NCBI GenBank assembly: GCA_963970005.1
Contig: CAXAMN010013736.1
Span: 23,547-87,546, forward strand
Reading direction: 5' to 3'
Source: Durusdinium trenchii
Lineage: Eukaryota; Sar; Dinophyceae; Suessiales; Symbiodiniaceae
DNA length: 64,000 nt
Shown here piece after piece: positions 31,563 to 41,620 of the stretch. Both the position numbers and the translations under genes were made by a program. The first letter of the stretch is position 1, and each line of letters starts with the position of its first letter. The notes under the pieces were generated by a model. That model was not told the DNA's origin and did no database searches. It saw only the letters and a program-made list of their open reading frames with translations.

Positions 31563-32526
31563 CAGCTTTGGTCCTCTTCAAGAGTCCATGGAGTTGAGAT
31601 CTTTGTTCATCGGACAGATCGATTCCGAGACTCGTGACGAAGGTTTCGACGGCCATAGGGATGGGCAGGTCCTTGGGTTCATCGGGTTCAAGGCCCGTGG
31701 GTTGTGGGGTCAAGGTGGTGATCTTCATGTATTGGTCCGACAGTTGTTTGAGCCGCTGTTGACCTTCATTCAACTTGCCCTGAAGTTCTTGCATGTCTTG
31801 TAGCATGGAGGCATACTGGGTCTTGACTTGATCTAGCTTGGTTTGAAGCTGGGTCTTCTTGATTGAGACAGACTTCAAGTCCCCCACCTGTGCCTTGAGC
31901 TTTTGTGCAAGAGCCTTTTCGGTATCAGGCAGAGGTTGGGTCAGCTTAGTGACCACTGCTTGAACTTCCTGTGGTAGCGCCGTCATGTGGGTCTTCAGGA
32001 GTTCTGTCAATTCTGGCTCTTCTGGTGGCGGAGGTCCAAAGCCGAGTGCCATGAGCTTGGTTTGGATACCTTCCGGGATCACCTCCCAGGTTGTTGCCAA
32101 AAGTCCAGCTGCTGCGGCTTGTTCTTTGTTCTGTTTGAGAGGTCTTGGCCGGTGAAGTCCAGGTGGGCTGTCTAGCATCTGGGTTCCTGGTGACTTCTTT
32201 GGCCATGCTTTGCCATGTCCAAGAGGCTTGGCTTGACCATGACCTTGACCTTTTCCTTTTCCGGTAGTGGCATAGTGATCCCACCATTGACCACACTTCC
32301 TGCAGCGTGTTCCTGGTCTCATCTTGTCCCGCCAGATCCAGTTGTGACATTCCTGGTTCTGGCATGTCATGTAGCTGCGTCCCCACTGCATGATCACCGC
32401 CCCTTTCGTGATCTGGCTGAAGCTCTCTGCAAGGATGGAGTCCGGTAGTGGACAATCTCCCCAAGGCCGTAGGAGAGTGTAGGAGGTGTTGAGCTGGATG
32501 TTCTCCAGGTAGTAGAGAGCGAGCAC
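31492..32526 (-). CDS. LINE1 ORF1 protein: zinc ribbon and coiled coil
   Basis: An intact 344-codon frame, the only unbroken gene of the element. Cys55, Cys60, Cys75 and Cys78 form a C-x4-C-x14-C-x2-C zinc site. A Gly/Lys-rich stretch (residues 90-112) follows. Residues about 200-272 are a strong heptad coiled coil (KKTQLQTKLDQVKTQYASML), and KRRK at 328-331 could be nuclear-targeting. This suits an RNA-binding, trimerising ORF1 protein that packages LINE RNA. It is not the human-L1 type. The ATG at 32526 leaves about 190 bases of 5' leader. Confidence 0.75.
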   Translation of the reverse strand: MLALYYLENIQLNTSYTLLRPWGDCPLPDSILAESFSQITKGAVIMQWGRSYMTCQNQECHNWIWRDKMRPGTRCRKCGQWWDHYATTGKGKGQGHGQAKPLGHGKAWPKKSPGTQMLDSPPGLHRPRPLKQNKEQAAAAGLLATTWEVIPEGIQTKLMALGFGPPPPEEPELTELLKTHMTALPQEVQAVVTKLTQPLPDTEKALAQKLKAQVGDLKSVSIKKTQLQTKLDQVKTQYASMLQDMQELQGKLNEGQQRLKQLSDQYMKITTLTPQPTGLEPDEPKDLPIPMAVETFVTSLGIDLSDEQRSQLHGLLKRTKADEDEVNKRRKTDTEGPPTGGQCG

Positions 32527-32715
32527 TGCCGGTCACCGAAGGTCAGGGCAGTAGCGAGGTTCGGGAAGACGAGTATTGCGGGCAAAGAGTGTGTTCTAGT
32601 TGGTGAACTCCCTGGGCCGACCTGCACGTCAAAGTCCAGGTTATGTGCGAGTGGGGGTTCCGCACTAGTGGGACTTTCTGGGCCGCCCACTTGAGCAGCT
32701 TATGGCCTTGAGCCA
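32527..32715 (-). other. LINE1 5' leader beginning with spliced-leader-like bases
   Basis: The non-coding leader on the minus strand starts TGGCTCAAGG directly after the (TACA)n array. TGGCTCAAG (32707-32715) equals the last nine bases of the dinoflagellate trans-spliced leader. CTGCTCAAG recurs about 20 bases further in. Confidence 0.5.
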
Positions 32716-32748
32716 TGTATGTATGTATGTATGTATGTATGTATGTAC
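32716..32748. repeat. (TATG)n microsatellite at LINE1 5' end
   Basis: Eight or so perfect TATG units directly join the LINE1 5' end. Confidence 0.95.
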
Positions 32749-35700
32749 ATACTCGATTCTTGCTTTGTATGGGATATATTTTGGGTTCTGTCAAGCGCTT
32801 GACATGTTTTGAGGACAACGGGGGCCATGAAACCATTTTGTGTTTTATTTGGTCTGGAGTTTTCTGAGCATCGCGGGCAAGGTTACGGGCAAAAACGAAG
32901 AGGATTTGTATCAACAGAAAGACAGCAAAAGGACACTATAAGGCAAAGAAAAGGATGGGAGAAGGGAGGACATATCCTTGTTCGTCGGTGATGTGTCTTT
33001 CTCGCCCCATTACATTCACAAAAACTACCATCGTCTCAGTTCTCTTCAACGCGGGGCATCCCTATTCAAACAATCAATTCGCTGACTTGCACATCACCAA
33101 TGAACAAGGTTATGCTTATCTGGATAGCATAAATTGAGCCGATCACGTGCAGCAAAGCATGCGCGCGCAAAACAAACAATCCACCTTTTGCGAAGCATTA
33201 CGTGTTTTGCCAAGTCGAGCCCTTTGCATCTTGCACACCACGCCGCGCATTTACAAAAACCAGCCGGCAGACTGAGTTGAACAACTGAAGTGAGTGCTGG
33301 GAGGTCTGGATGAGATGGTGCCAAAACGCTCGATATTAGTGGAACTGCGTGGGTTAATGGGGTGCCTTACGATGCTGGTGATGCAGGTCACCCCTGGAGA
33401 TTGAGTGGTGTTAGTGATGCTAGCGATGTCGGTGAAAAGGGGCGCTGCTTGAAGGGATCCACAAAATCTCCAGCGGAGAGTCTGGCCGGTAGCGTTTCAG
33501 CATTTCGAACATGATCGAAGCAGCTGGGAGTTTCCTGCTTGCAATAACCAGTGACGTTACTTGAAAGGAGCTGACGTTCCCACTCCACACTGCCCAGGAG
33601 GGATGTGGGGGGAACGGCTGTCTCCGTCCCGGCATGGTGTGGTGACCTGGACCTTTCCAATTCAGGTGTCGTGAATGGTTGATCAGCAACAACGTGCTTC
33701 TCTCTCTCTCTCTGTTTGTAAGCACTGATTGTGAAAGTTTGGCTGAAACTCAGAGGGTGTGTCCTTGACCAAGTGGTCTAGGTCCAGGTGGGAACATGGG
33801 GTGAACCTACAACACCCGTCGGTCCGCTGTAGGAAGGAGAGACTAGAACCCATTGCTTGGGGTATACTTTTCGACAAGAAACTTAGGCCTTGGAATCTGC
33901 ATGCTTCAAGGTCTAGGAGAAGCAGATGTGTTCAATGCAGGTTGAAAGTAGTTCCCGAGTTTTCAAGACCATGCTTAGCGACGTGGAACGCAGTGGCCGC
34001 GAGGTTCCACACCCCTAACAGCTAAAGAACGAATTAATTCAGGCTTGCCACCAAATCTTTGTTTCGCGCTGCTAGAGCCAATGAACAACACACACGTTGA
34101 CAGTGCTACCTCTGACTTGACACGCGGCGTAATATTTGCTGCGTTCCTAATTCAACAGCTTCCAATCCTTCTCGCCATTGGACCCCCGGTTTGTCTTCGT
34201 CAACACATGCCACTGTGCGAACCCTTGTCAAGAACTGCTTTGGACCCATTTCATCACAAACTTGGCATGGCGCTGGGTTCTACTTCAAGCACTTTGTTGT
34301 GTATCTATAGATAAATGAGCACACTCATATGTACATTACATATATGCAAATGCATATATCAGATTGCTTCTACCTGGCCCGGCATTAGCACTGCTTACAA
34401 GACAAATCAGACTGGCGCATCAATGACCATCGTAGAAGTTTCATTTCAAGACCATCACCAAGCTTCAATCCCTAAGAAAAAACTGGTAGTTCACATGCGG
34501 ACACTTTGGAACTGTCCCGGCAAGAAATAACATTGGATTGAATAACGAAGTGGAGATGGATTAGATGGAATATACTGAATATACAGGTTTGTTTTAAATG
34601 CTTTACCCTTGATTACTTTGTTTGTTTTGCTTTTGATCATTTGATCCACCCAAGAGTCGTGTTTTGCATTTGTTTTCTGCACAAGGTCTGACACAGGTGA
34701 AATCTTGGACACCAAAAAGTATCATCACCTCACCATCAACACGGTGACACCCGAGTGTCCTGGCTGCCAATTCACCCTGGTGAATACAGTGTGTGCAGTG
34801 TGTGGGTCTATTGACATTGACCCCAGTAGCGGGTGGTGCTCAGTCTTCCTGGAGTTTTGTTCTTGGATTCTTCTGTGAGAGCTCAGAAACGTGCGTTAAA
34901 TGTTCTTTGCATAGACACAACTTTCAATGGAAATCTGGGCTGTGGAACAAATCACGAGACTTCCCAGGCCCTCGCAAACTGCACGTGAAGCATTTTCAGA
35001 GGTGGGTCGGCATTTAGCATTGCTCACTTCAGGGGCGACTTGCCTTCGTGCAGTGCAGATTTGTGGGGTTCGTGTTCACTGCTTCTGCAGCTCTGTTTTT
35101 TGCAAGTACTTTGCCAGGGACTAGACTTTGCCCGTTGCTTTGTCGCCCCTTGTTTGTGACCTGACTTAGCCAGGTGCTGTGGATCGTTGACATCTCTGCC
35201 CCAGCAGACAACTGGGGAAACTTGACAAAGATACTTGGCTAGTTGTTTACAAAGGTTCGTGGCAGCCGAACAGACCCTAGATTCATTACTAGCGGCTTGG
35301 GTAGCATCAATTTGCGTAAGTCGCATCGAGCCTTCGTGCGTGTGCTCAATGTAGCTTCTTCCAACGCCTGTACACAGGCTAATATGACTTGTCCAAGTAA
35401 TTGATGCCGGTTAAACTCACTGTTAGTGCATATGTGATGGAGGCACACGCATGGGGAGGGCATGAATGTTCAGTCTGTGAGCATGCATGCTTTTGCTAGC
35501 TGCTAGCTGCTAGATCAGGTTTCAATTGTGGCTGTTACGCAGCCACACAGTCAATATTGTAATTTCAATCGATTTCATGCTTTCGTCGGCAGCTCAGTTT
35601 TTTTTCCACACAAGCAGAGGCAAGTGGCTACGATGACAAAGACTTTTGCAGTGGGGACAGAGACTTGGCTGAGTTTTGTGGCCACATGTCACCACTAGAG

Positions 35701-36380
35701 TTGCGCTTTCCTTCTCAGTTCCCAGCTTTTTTGACAGCATGTATGTCAATAAGCGCAAAGATAGGAACCCTTTTTGCACAAGTCGCTCAGGAACATTTTG
35801 TGACGCCGGTAAAATTTTGCAGTCAACTTCGAAACACATTTGGATTGACCGTCCACAAGACTGGCCATCAATATAATATTGTCTATCACTTACGGTCTGG
35901 TGGTGCGGAGAGGGAACAAACCCATATGTTTGTCGGCGATTTTGCCAGGTAGAACAGCTGAATGCCGGACGGAATACTTCCTCAAGCTGAGACAAGAAAG
36001 TGAATGAGCGATCAGCACCAAAGTTGGAAAAGAATGCATCTCCATTTTCAGCCCTGCTCATGAGGCATGCCATAACTGGGCCATAACGCTTCCGTTATCA
36101 GCTACACTGGATATTAATTCCCTTGTATTCATCTTGGTTATGCTCCGACTCGTGCTCGTCAAATCGGGATTCTGAGATGCTGTGAGATGTGCTTGTCTTC
36201 TGAGACTCCAGCATTTCGCCTGCAAAAACAGAGTTTGCAGCCGTGTTTGCAGGCTGGCAATAAAAAGGCACAGGCGCTGGCCTTGTACCTTGCCATCCAT
36301 GTCAAGGTCTATCAGGAAGATCGTGTGGTTGGAAGCCCCAGAGCATGGGCAAGCAAACCATGAACGCCGATTGAACGTTA
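32749..36380. other. Unassigned region
   Basis: No family motif could be supported. The longest open stretch is minus 35594-36073 (159 codons), with a C-terminal CGHKTQPSLCPHCKSLCHRSH that could be a small Cys/His site or chance. A (GA)n run lies at about 33701-33714, and GCTAGCTGCTAGCTGCTAG at about 35493-35512. Intron-rich host sequence is possible. Confidence 0.3.
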
Positions 36381-36497
36381 CCACACGGAAACAAAGCTGT
36401 CTCCTTCTTCTTTTCAGCATACAAAAGGGCTTCGGTTGTGCGATCAACTTCAACCTCAAGCTTCACAAGACAAACTGCTCGTGCTACGATTTCGGCT
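36381..36497 (-). repeat. 117-bp direct repeat at copia 3' end (LTR candidate)
   Basis: Matches 44679-44795 over 117 bases with three differences and no indels. On the minus strand it follows a purine tract (GAGGGGAG), as expected upstream of a 3' LTR. It lacks TG...CA ends and no target duplication is obvious. It is also open as a helical peptide (ALLYAEKKKETALF), so an exon duplication is the alternative. Confidence 0.55.
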
Positions 36498-36747
36498 CTC
36501 CCCTCACGAGTATGTCGTGACCCTGAAAACGGGGATGCGAGCAGCTGTCCACACTCAGAAGTTCGACTCAAGCCCTCGTCTTGGTTCTAGAGGCGGCCAA
36601 ACACAAAGAAGGATCCTAAAAAGCAACATTCACCGCACATGGTCCTCAGCGCATTCCCCTATCGAATGCAAAAAGACCCTAAGAACAGTGAGAGATGCCA
36701 AACAATCGCCCTCTCAGATTCCCACCCTCTTGGAACAGCTTCTCGAC

Positions 36748-37518
36748 TCACCGAGTGTGAGCTGGGGCATGACGATGCGAAAAGAAAAGGCTCACCCCTT
36801 TCCATTGGCTTTTGAGGTAGCACATAGCACGGCTACCCCGCCTATTGTCCACACGGGCAAACAAGCTCCCGTTCTCCAAGGTGCCCAGAGTGACCACTCC
36901 TGCCGTGATACCATCGCTAGGTGGTGGAGCAGAGACCTCTGTGTCGTAGAGCTTCTTCCTCCAAGCATCATGTCGGTGCATCTGCGCCGTGATCACACCC
37001 TGAGAGACCTCTTGGTCGAAGGTGACTGGTGAGCTGCGGGAAGTCGGATTTTGCAGCTCTTGGATCATTGCCCGAGGAAACATCCAGCTAAATTCGGCTA
37101 AATCCTGAGATTTCAGCCAAGACACGAACTGGGCCATTGACTCACCCTCACGCGACCAGAAGGTGCCATCAAAGAAGACGAGCGTTGGGGTTGGAGGCAA
37201 AATGGATTGACCACTTCCTCCACGGTCACCCACCACAGCTTCCACAGGGAGCTCGTCTTCCGGAGTTCCAGCAAAAGAACGGTTCTCTCTTCTCACATGC
37301 CTTGCGGCCACTCCAGTGCTTCCAAAGCCTGAATCACCACGGCCAGTAGAGGACAACGAATTTGATTGAACCACGTCCACTTTGGCAAACTTCTCCAAGA
37401 TCAACTGGCCCACACGATCACCTGGCTTGATGGACAATGTTTCTGACCCATTGTTCGCCAGGATGACCTTCACCTCGCCTCTGAAGTCAGGGTCAATCAC
37501 GCCACCGACGACATCCAC
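36748..37518 (-). pseudogene. Copia element: dUTPase C-half and unknown tail
   Basis: A 256-codon frame. Residues 5-13 GGVIDPDFRG form dUTPase motif 3 with the catalytic Asp, 33-41 GDRVGQLIL motif 4, and 58-69 STGRGDSGFGST the C-terminal motif 5 that closes over the nucleotide. Residues 71-256 form an unrecognised tail with an aromatic patch (FFDGTFWSREGESMAQF). Motifs 1 and 2 are in the frame upstream, one missing base away near 37550. dUTPase hydrolyses dUTP to dUMP and limits uracil in newly made cDNA. The stop at 36748 is followed by about 250 non-coding bases. Confidence 0.85.
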
Positions 37519-38156
37519 GCCCTTGACGGCAAATGAGCTTCTGGTAGCAATCCTCCCATAGCACCCGGAGGTAGTTCCAGAGCGATGCCAAGAGGGACCA
37601 GCTTTCGCTCCGTAGGTTGGATCTCAATGGAGGCAGACGATGCCAAATCCCAGCCAGCAGCTTCTTCTGTTCCACGACTTGGCAGTGTGGCTTGATCATC
37701 CAAAATCTTCACTTTCAGGACCTCACGAGGAGAGAGCATACACTTGGCCACATTCCACCCCACGTCCTTAATGATGTGAAGAAGACATACCAGCCCTGCC
37801 AAAAGAAGCAGCCACCCAGTATCACTCCAGAGACCTCCTGTGTTTTCTTGTGGATTGGTGGCTTCACATGTCTCAGCAGCCTGGGTCACCGGGAGCAAAG
37901 ACGCACCTGCCGCCAGCAAAGAAATCGACTTCAGCATTTCCACCCTTTGCGGAGAAGCACTCATGACCTCCTTGGAGACAGGTGTATTGGTCACTGAAGG
38001 GTCACCAAGGCCGATGCCATCACAAAAACGTGAAAGCGACTGAGTAGGCAGAGCCTTGGTCAGAGCGTCTGCCCAAAGGAACGTTCCCGGATGGTGATCG
38101 AGAGTGACTTCCTTCATCTGTATGGCCTCCGCCAGGGTGTTTGCACGAATCCTCAA
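37497..38156 (-). pseudogene. Copia element: RNase H end, hydrophobic segments, dUTPase N-half
   Basis: The frame opens with the RNase H end (FLWADALTKALP, residues 26-37). Two hydrophobic stretches follow, ISLLAAGASLLPV at 78-90 and GWLLLLAGLVCLLHII at 114-129, the second a good membrane span. dUTPase motif 1 is AAGWDLASS (166-174) and the start of motif 2 is LPPGAMG, where the frame is lost by a missing base. RNase H upstream (38169-38858) is in the same frame and separated only by a TGA at 38169-38171, so RNase H and dUTPase were one polyprotein. Confidence 0.85.
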
Positions 38157-38168
38157 ATGCCGAGTCCT

Positions 38169-38858
38169 TCACCCGCCCCCGGCTCCCGCCGCAAGCACGA
38201 TCGCAGCTCTGTTGTCATTGTAGAGCTCCAGTTCCACCTCCTCAGCCACAAGCGACACCAACGCCCTCACTGAACGTCCAACTTGTAGTCCTTCAAGCAA
38301 TGCTGTGAGCTCTGCCTCAGCTGTAGACAACGCCATGAGCGTTTGCTTGTGGCTTTCCCATTGAATCGGTGCTCCAGCAAAGAGGACTACAATGCCAGTA
38401 ATGCTGTGGCTGTCACTGGGGCCGAACGAAGCGTCAACCAAGACTTCAAGTGCCCCAGATTTTCTTGGTCTCCTCCGAGAGAGTTCAGGATCAGAATCGA
38501 CTGGAACTTCATTCGAATAGTGCAGGCCAGCATTCAAAGACTGTCTCAGATAGGCCAGCACAGCTTCACCCAGCTTCACTGTCCAACGGGGTTTCTTCAC
38601 CGCGGTTTGCGCCATCCGCATGACCGCCCAAGCAATGTCCGGCCTTGTTTTGCCCAACAACCATAGCAACTCCCCCGTGATCTTTTGGGCTTCTCTCACT
38701 TTCGGCAACGATGCCGGCTCATCCTCCTCCTTCTCCTCCGGGACCTTGATGAAGGATGATGCACTTCCACCTGGATGTCGGTCAATGATCTCCCGGACAT
38801 AGCAGCCCTGGTGCAAGAAGTATGACCCATCCTTGAGTCTTTGGATTTCCATGCCCAA
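38169..38858 (-). pseudogene. Copia element: RNase H
   Basis: A 229-codon frame with the connection region (LLWLLGKTRPDIAWAV) and the RNase H acidic residues: VDASFG (Asp142), STAEAEL (Glu at 181-183) and LYNDNRAAI (Asp215). The TGA that ends it lies in mid-domain; the same frame resumes with TRHLRIRANT. RNase H degrades the RNA strand after cDNA synthesis. The N-terminus joins the reverse transcriptase after a frameshift at about 38855. Confidence 0.92.
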
Positions 38859-39912
38859 GAACCTTATTGGACCAAGAGTCCTGAACTGTCTTTGAAGCAG
38901 CTTGCATCACCTCTCGAGGTCCCACCATGAGGATGTCATCGACATAGACGATCATATGGCCAATCACCCGACCCCACTTGTCACCTGATTCTTCTTTGTC
39001 AGGAAAGACCTCCTGAATGGCCCAGAGGTTAGGGTCCTCCAACGGGCGGAAAGAGAAGCATGTAGCTCCTGCGACCTCACCCTCCTCATCGTCAGTCTTG
39101 AAGTGGCCCACCATTTTCTGCAACTCCGCATCGCGAAAGGAGCTCCAGTCTTTGGGGGATGTGACCAAACCATACATGGCAGAGGTGATCAACCAATGCT
39201 CGCCAGGAAGTGCCAAGCCTGCTTCTTCTAGAATGCGAGGTGGTTTGACCATGACGGTCTCCCCTTGAGCCTTTGGAGCCAGCAAAAAGGCAGACTTCAC
39301 ATCCAGCGAGAGGCAATCCCATTGTCTCAGAGCTGCTAAGCGGAGTATAGTCCTCAACTGGGTGGAATCTGCTCCCGATGCATAGACCTCATCCCCAGCT
39401 CGAGCCTCCATATAGTTTCCGCAGCATACGATTCTGGAACGCCTCCTCCCATCACCAGCCTCCTCCCCCTTTTTCTCGGCCTCCTCCAAGATGTCACGGG
39501 CCTGGGAATCGGTGATTCGCTGAATGGCCTGGTTGTTGTCAAAGTTGTCGATCTCCGTCTGGAGCGAAGGGATCCACAGTGGGAGCGACTTCCGAACTTC
39601 GTTGAGGCTAACTGTCCTGGTTTGAAGAAAGACCTCCTCCCCCTCATTTGCAACCTGGATAGCCTCAGTGGCCACTCGCTTGCACGAAGCCAGACCAGCC
39701 CCGAGCTTCTGCTCAATGGAGAGATTCTCCTGATCCAAGTCATAGATCATTGCCACAAGACCACCTTCATCGGCCCTGATCTCAAGACGACCGAATTCTT
39801 CATTTGCCCAGGCTTGCCCTCGGTGAAGCCGATCTTGTAGTTCCACCACCGATAGAGCGGAAAGAGCTGTCTTTTCAGAAAGTCTTCGAGCCGGCTTGAC
39901 AGATCCATCCAA
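38782..39912 (-). pseudogene. Copia element: reverse transcriptase
   Basis: A 376-codon frame with Ty1/copia RT motifs: RIVCCGNYMEA (161-171), LSLDVKSAFLLAP with Asp204 (motif A), ITSAMYGLVTSPKDW (the LYGLKQSPRxW equivalent, motif B), and MIVYVDDILMVG with Asp325-Asp326 (motif C). Catalytic residues are intact. It ends by frameshift into RNase H. The region before about residue 100 is the linker after integrase. Confidence 0.95.
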
Positions 39913-40906
39913 GATACTGGCTGGTTTGGCTCTCTCTTTGACCTCCAGAACATCCGTGAAAAAGGTGGATCCTCCGCCTGCACCATATCATCAGTCCTCA
40001 CGAACTTGCCCTTCTCGATCTCCACCACATGACCGCCACTTGTGAGGCTCATCTCGGGATCCGGACCCTGGACAATCCCTGGCTTCTTCCTCATCCGCCA
40101 GTGGCCCTGGAAGTCATCCCAGCCCTTCGTCGTGACCATCGCCCTTCTCCCCCATGGTAGCAGAGGAGGGGTTGCAAAGCCCAAGGTCCTCAGCTGAAGT
40201 CGGCCACGCCTCTCACCAACATGCTTCGCCATCAATGGCCACAGATCCTCTCCTTCGCCAGCAGATCGAATGAGCGTGTTGATGGATCTTCTAATGACTC
40301 CCACCTCCGCTTCGGCTCGTCCATTAGCTTTCCAATCACTGCCACTCGTGAAGGTCCTGTAGATCCCGCGCTCCTCGCGCCACCTCCAAGACCCCAACAT
40401 CTCCGCAGCGCCCACCATAGTATAGTGTAGTTCTTGATGATCACATCTTCGGACTCGACCTCCAGGCGCTCCCACTCCTCCAGCCTTTTTGGGTCCACCT
40501 CCTTAATCTCACTGTCTTCTGCTTGGACTTCTGGCAGAAGCGGATCATCGGGAGGCTCAGGAGGAGAGGTATCTTCCCCGGCCAAAGCTTCCACCATGCT
40601 CTGAGGAAGGGGATCATCTCCTGATGCAGTTCGTCTCACTGTGGGATGAACCAGGAAGTAGCGAGCCTTCTTCCGGTAATCGTCGCCTGGTCGAAAAGGT
40701 CCACATACATCAAGACTGAGGGTCATGGCACCAGGATGAGGGACTTTTCGATGTGGGCGACTCTTGCCACCTCCCTTCAAACACGTGGTGCACTCTTTGG
40801 AAAAAGGAATGTGGTCACACAGCACGTGAGTCTTCCACTCTTCAGCTGACATTTTGGCGACTCCCACTTGGTCCTCCGCCTCCACCCCCTTGAGCTTGCC
40901 ATCCAA
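39747..40906 (-). pseudogene. Copia element: integrase, apparently lacking its middle
   Basis: The frame 40232-40906 has the zinc-binding HVLCDHIPFSKECTTC and the first core acidic residue in LSLDVCGPF. The frame 39747-40475 resumes with YRTFTSGSDWKANGRAEAEV, the catalytic Glu in NGRAE. The HsDxGxEF segment with the second Asp, normally between them, could not be found; an acidic, proline-rich stretch occupies the place. It would join cDNA to host DNA; this copy looks catalytically dead. The downstream part (FVRTDDMV) resembles copia integrase C-terminal sequence. Confidence 0.75.
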
Positions 40907-41620
40907 CTCCAGAATGATGCCCTTTGTGACCTCCTCCTTGAAGCGGTCAGGCCTCGACTTTGGGAAGTGCGGTCTTGAATCGATGCCTGTGCTTCCATCA
41001 ACTGTTCACGAGGTCGACGATCAACCAGACCATCCAGCCAAGCCAAAGAAGAGATGTTTGTACCCAACGTAGTGGGCTTCTTCCGATCATGACCCAACAC
41101 ACCGAGGTCGACACGAATCTCCATCAGTTCAAAGCGGGTTCGAAAAACTTCCCACTCCGGCCAGGCATAGAAGCTTGGGTAATCAACCGGATCAGATGGA
41201 GCCTTGTATTCTTGAGGATCTCTGGGATGCTCCTTGAGGAAAAGCACACGACGCGGTCTTGCAGCAGCTGCCAAGGTGTAAAGCCAAAGTTGCCGCATCC
41301 AGAGCACAGCATCTCCCCAACTCAACTCCCTCATGGCATCAGACAGACCTGGAAGCCTTCCAGAGCGAATCTCTCGGGCCCACTTCGTGCTCGAAGAGGA
41401 GGCGAAGCTTGGAAACCGTCCTGCAAGGCGGCCCCCCCAACACCACATCCACTACTCCCTTTTCGCACACCTCCGCGAGGAAGCTGGCCAACTGGTCGGA
41501 TAGAAGATCTTGAGCAGAGTCCACCGACTTGTCAACGCAAAGCACCGTCCGAGATCCAGTTTCCAGTCGCTTCTTCCACCACGACTGATCTGGTCCAGAA
41601 AATAGACGCAGCGCGACGGA
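40777..41620 (-). pseudogene. Copia element: methyltransferase-like domain
   Basis: Starts in the protease frame with SVALRLFSGP (a Rossmann first strand), then VVDVVLGGPPCRTVSKLR (41380-41440), resembling the PPC motif of C5 cytosine methyltransferases. After a frameshift the frame 40777-41448 continues with LFLKEHPRDP, YPSFYAWPEW and KKPTTLGTN (41056-41079), a KPT motif that I associate with this domain in algal copia-like elements. Methylation activity is unproven. Position between protease and integrase agrees with the relic at 16915-17391. Confidence 0.65.

Larger units (their letters stand above)
25171..32715 (-). mobile_element. LINE1: near full-length non-LTR retrotransposon
   Basis: A 7.5-kb minus-strand element with two coding regions. 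ORF1 has a zinc ribbon and a coiled coil. ORF2 has, in order, a ubiquitin-protease-like domain, an AP-type endonuclease, reverse transcriptase, a zinc knuckle and three C-terminal zinc modules. The 3' end is a short A tract followed by TACATACA repeats and the 5' end abuts the same repeat at 32716. ORF2 is broken by at least four frameshifts. Two shorter relatives occur at 14284-15570 and 18696-18784, so the family has been active in this lineage. Confidence 0.92.

Noticed and set aside
36182..36571. Host gene on either strand around the 117-base repeat
   Set aside because: The open helical segment is short and shared with the other end of the copia element; without transcripts, LTR and exon cannot be told apart.
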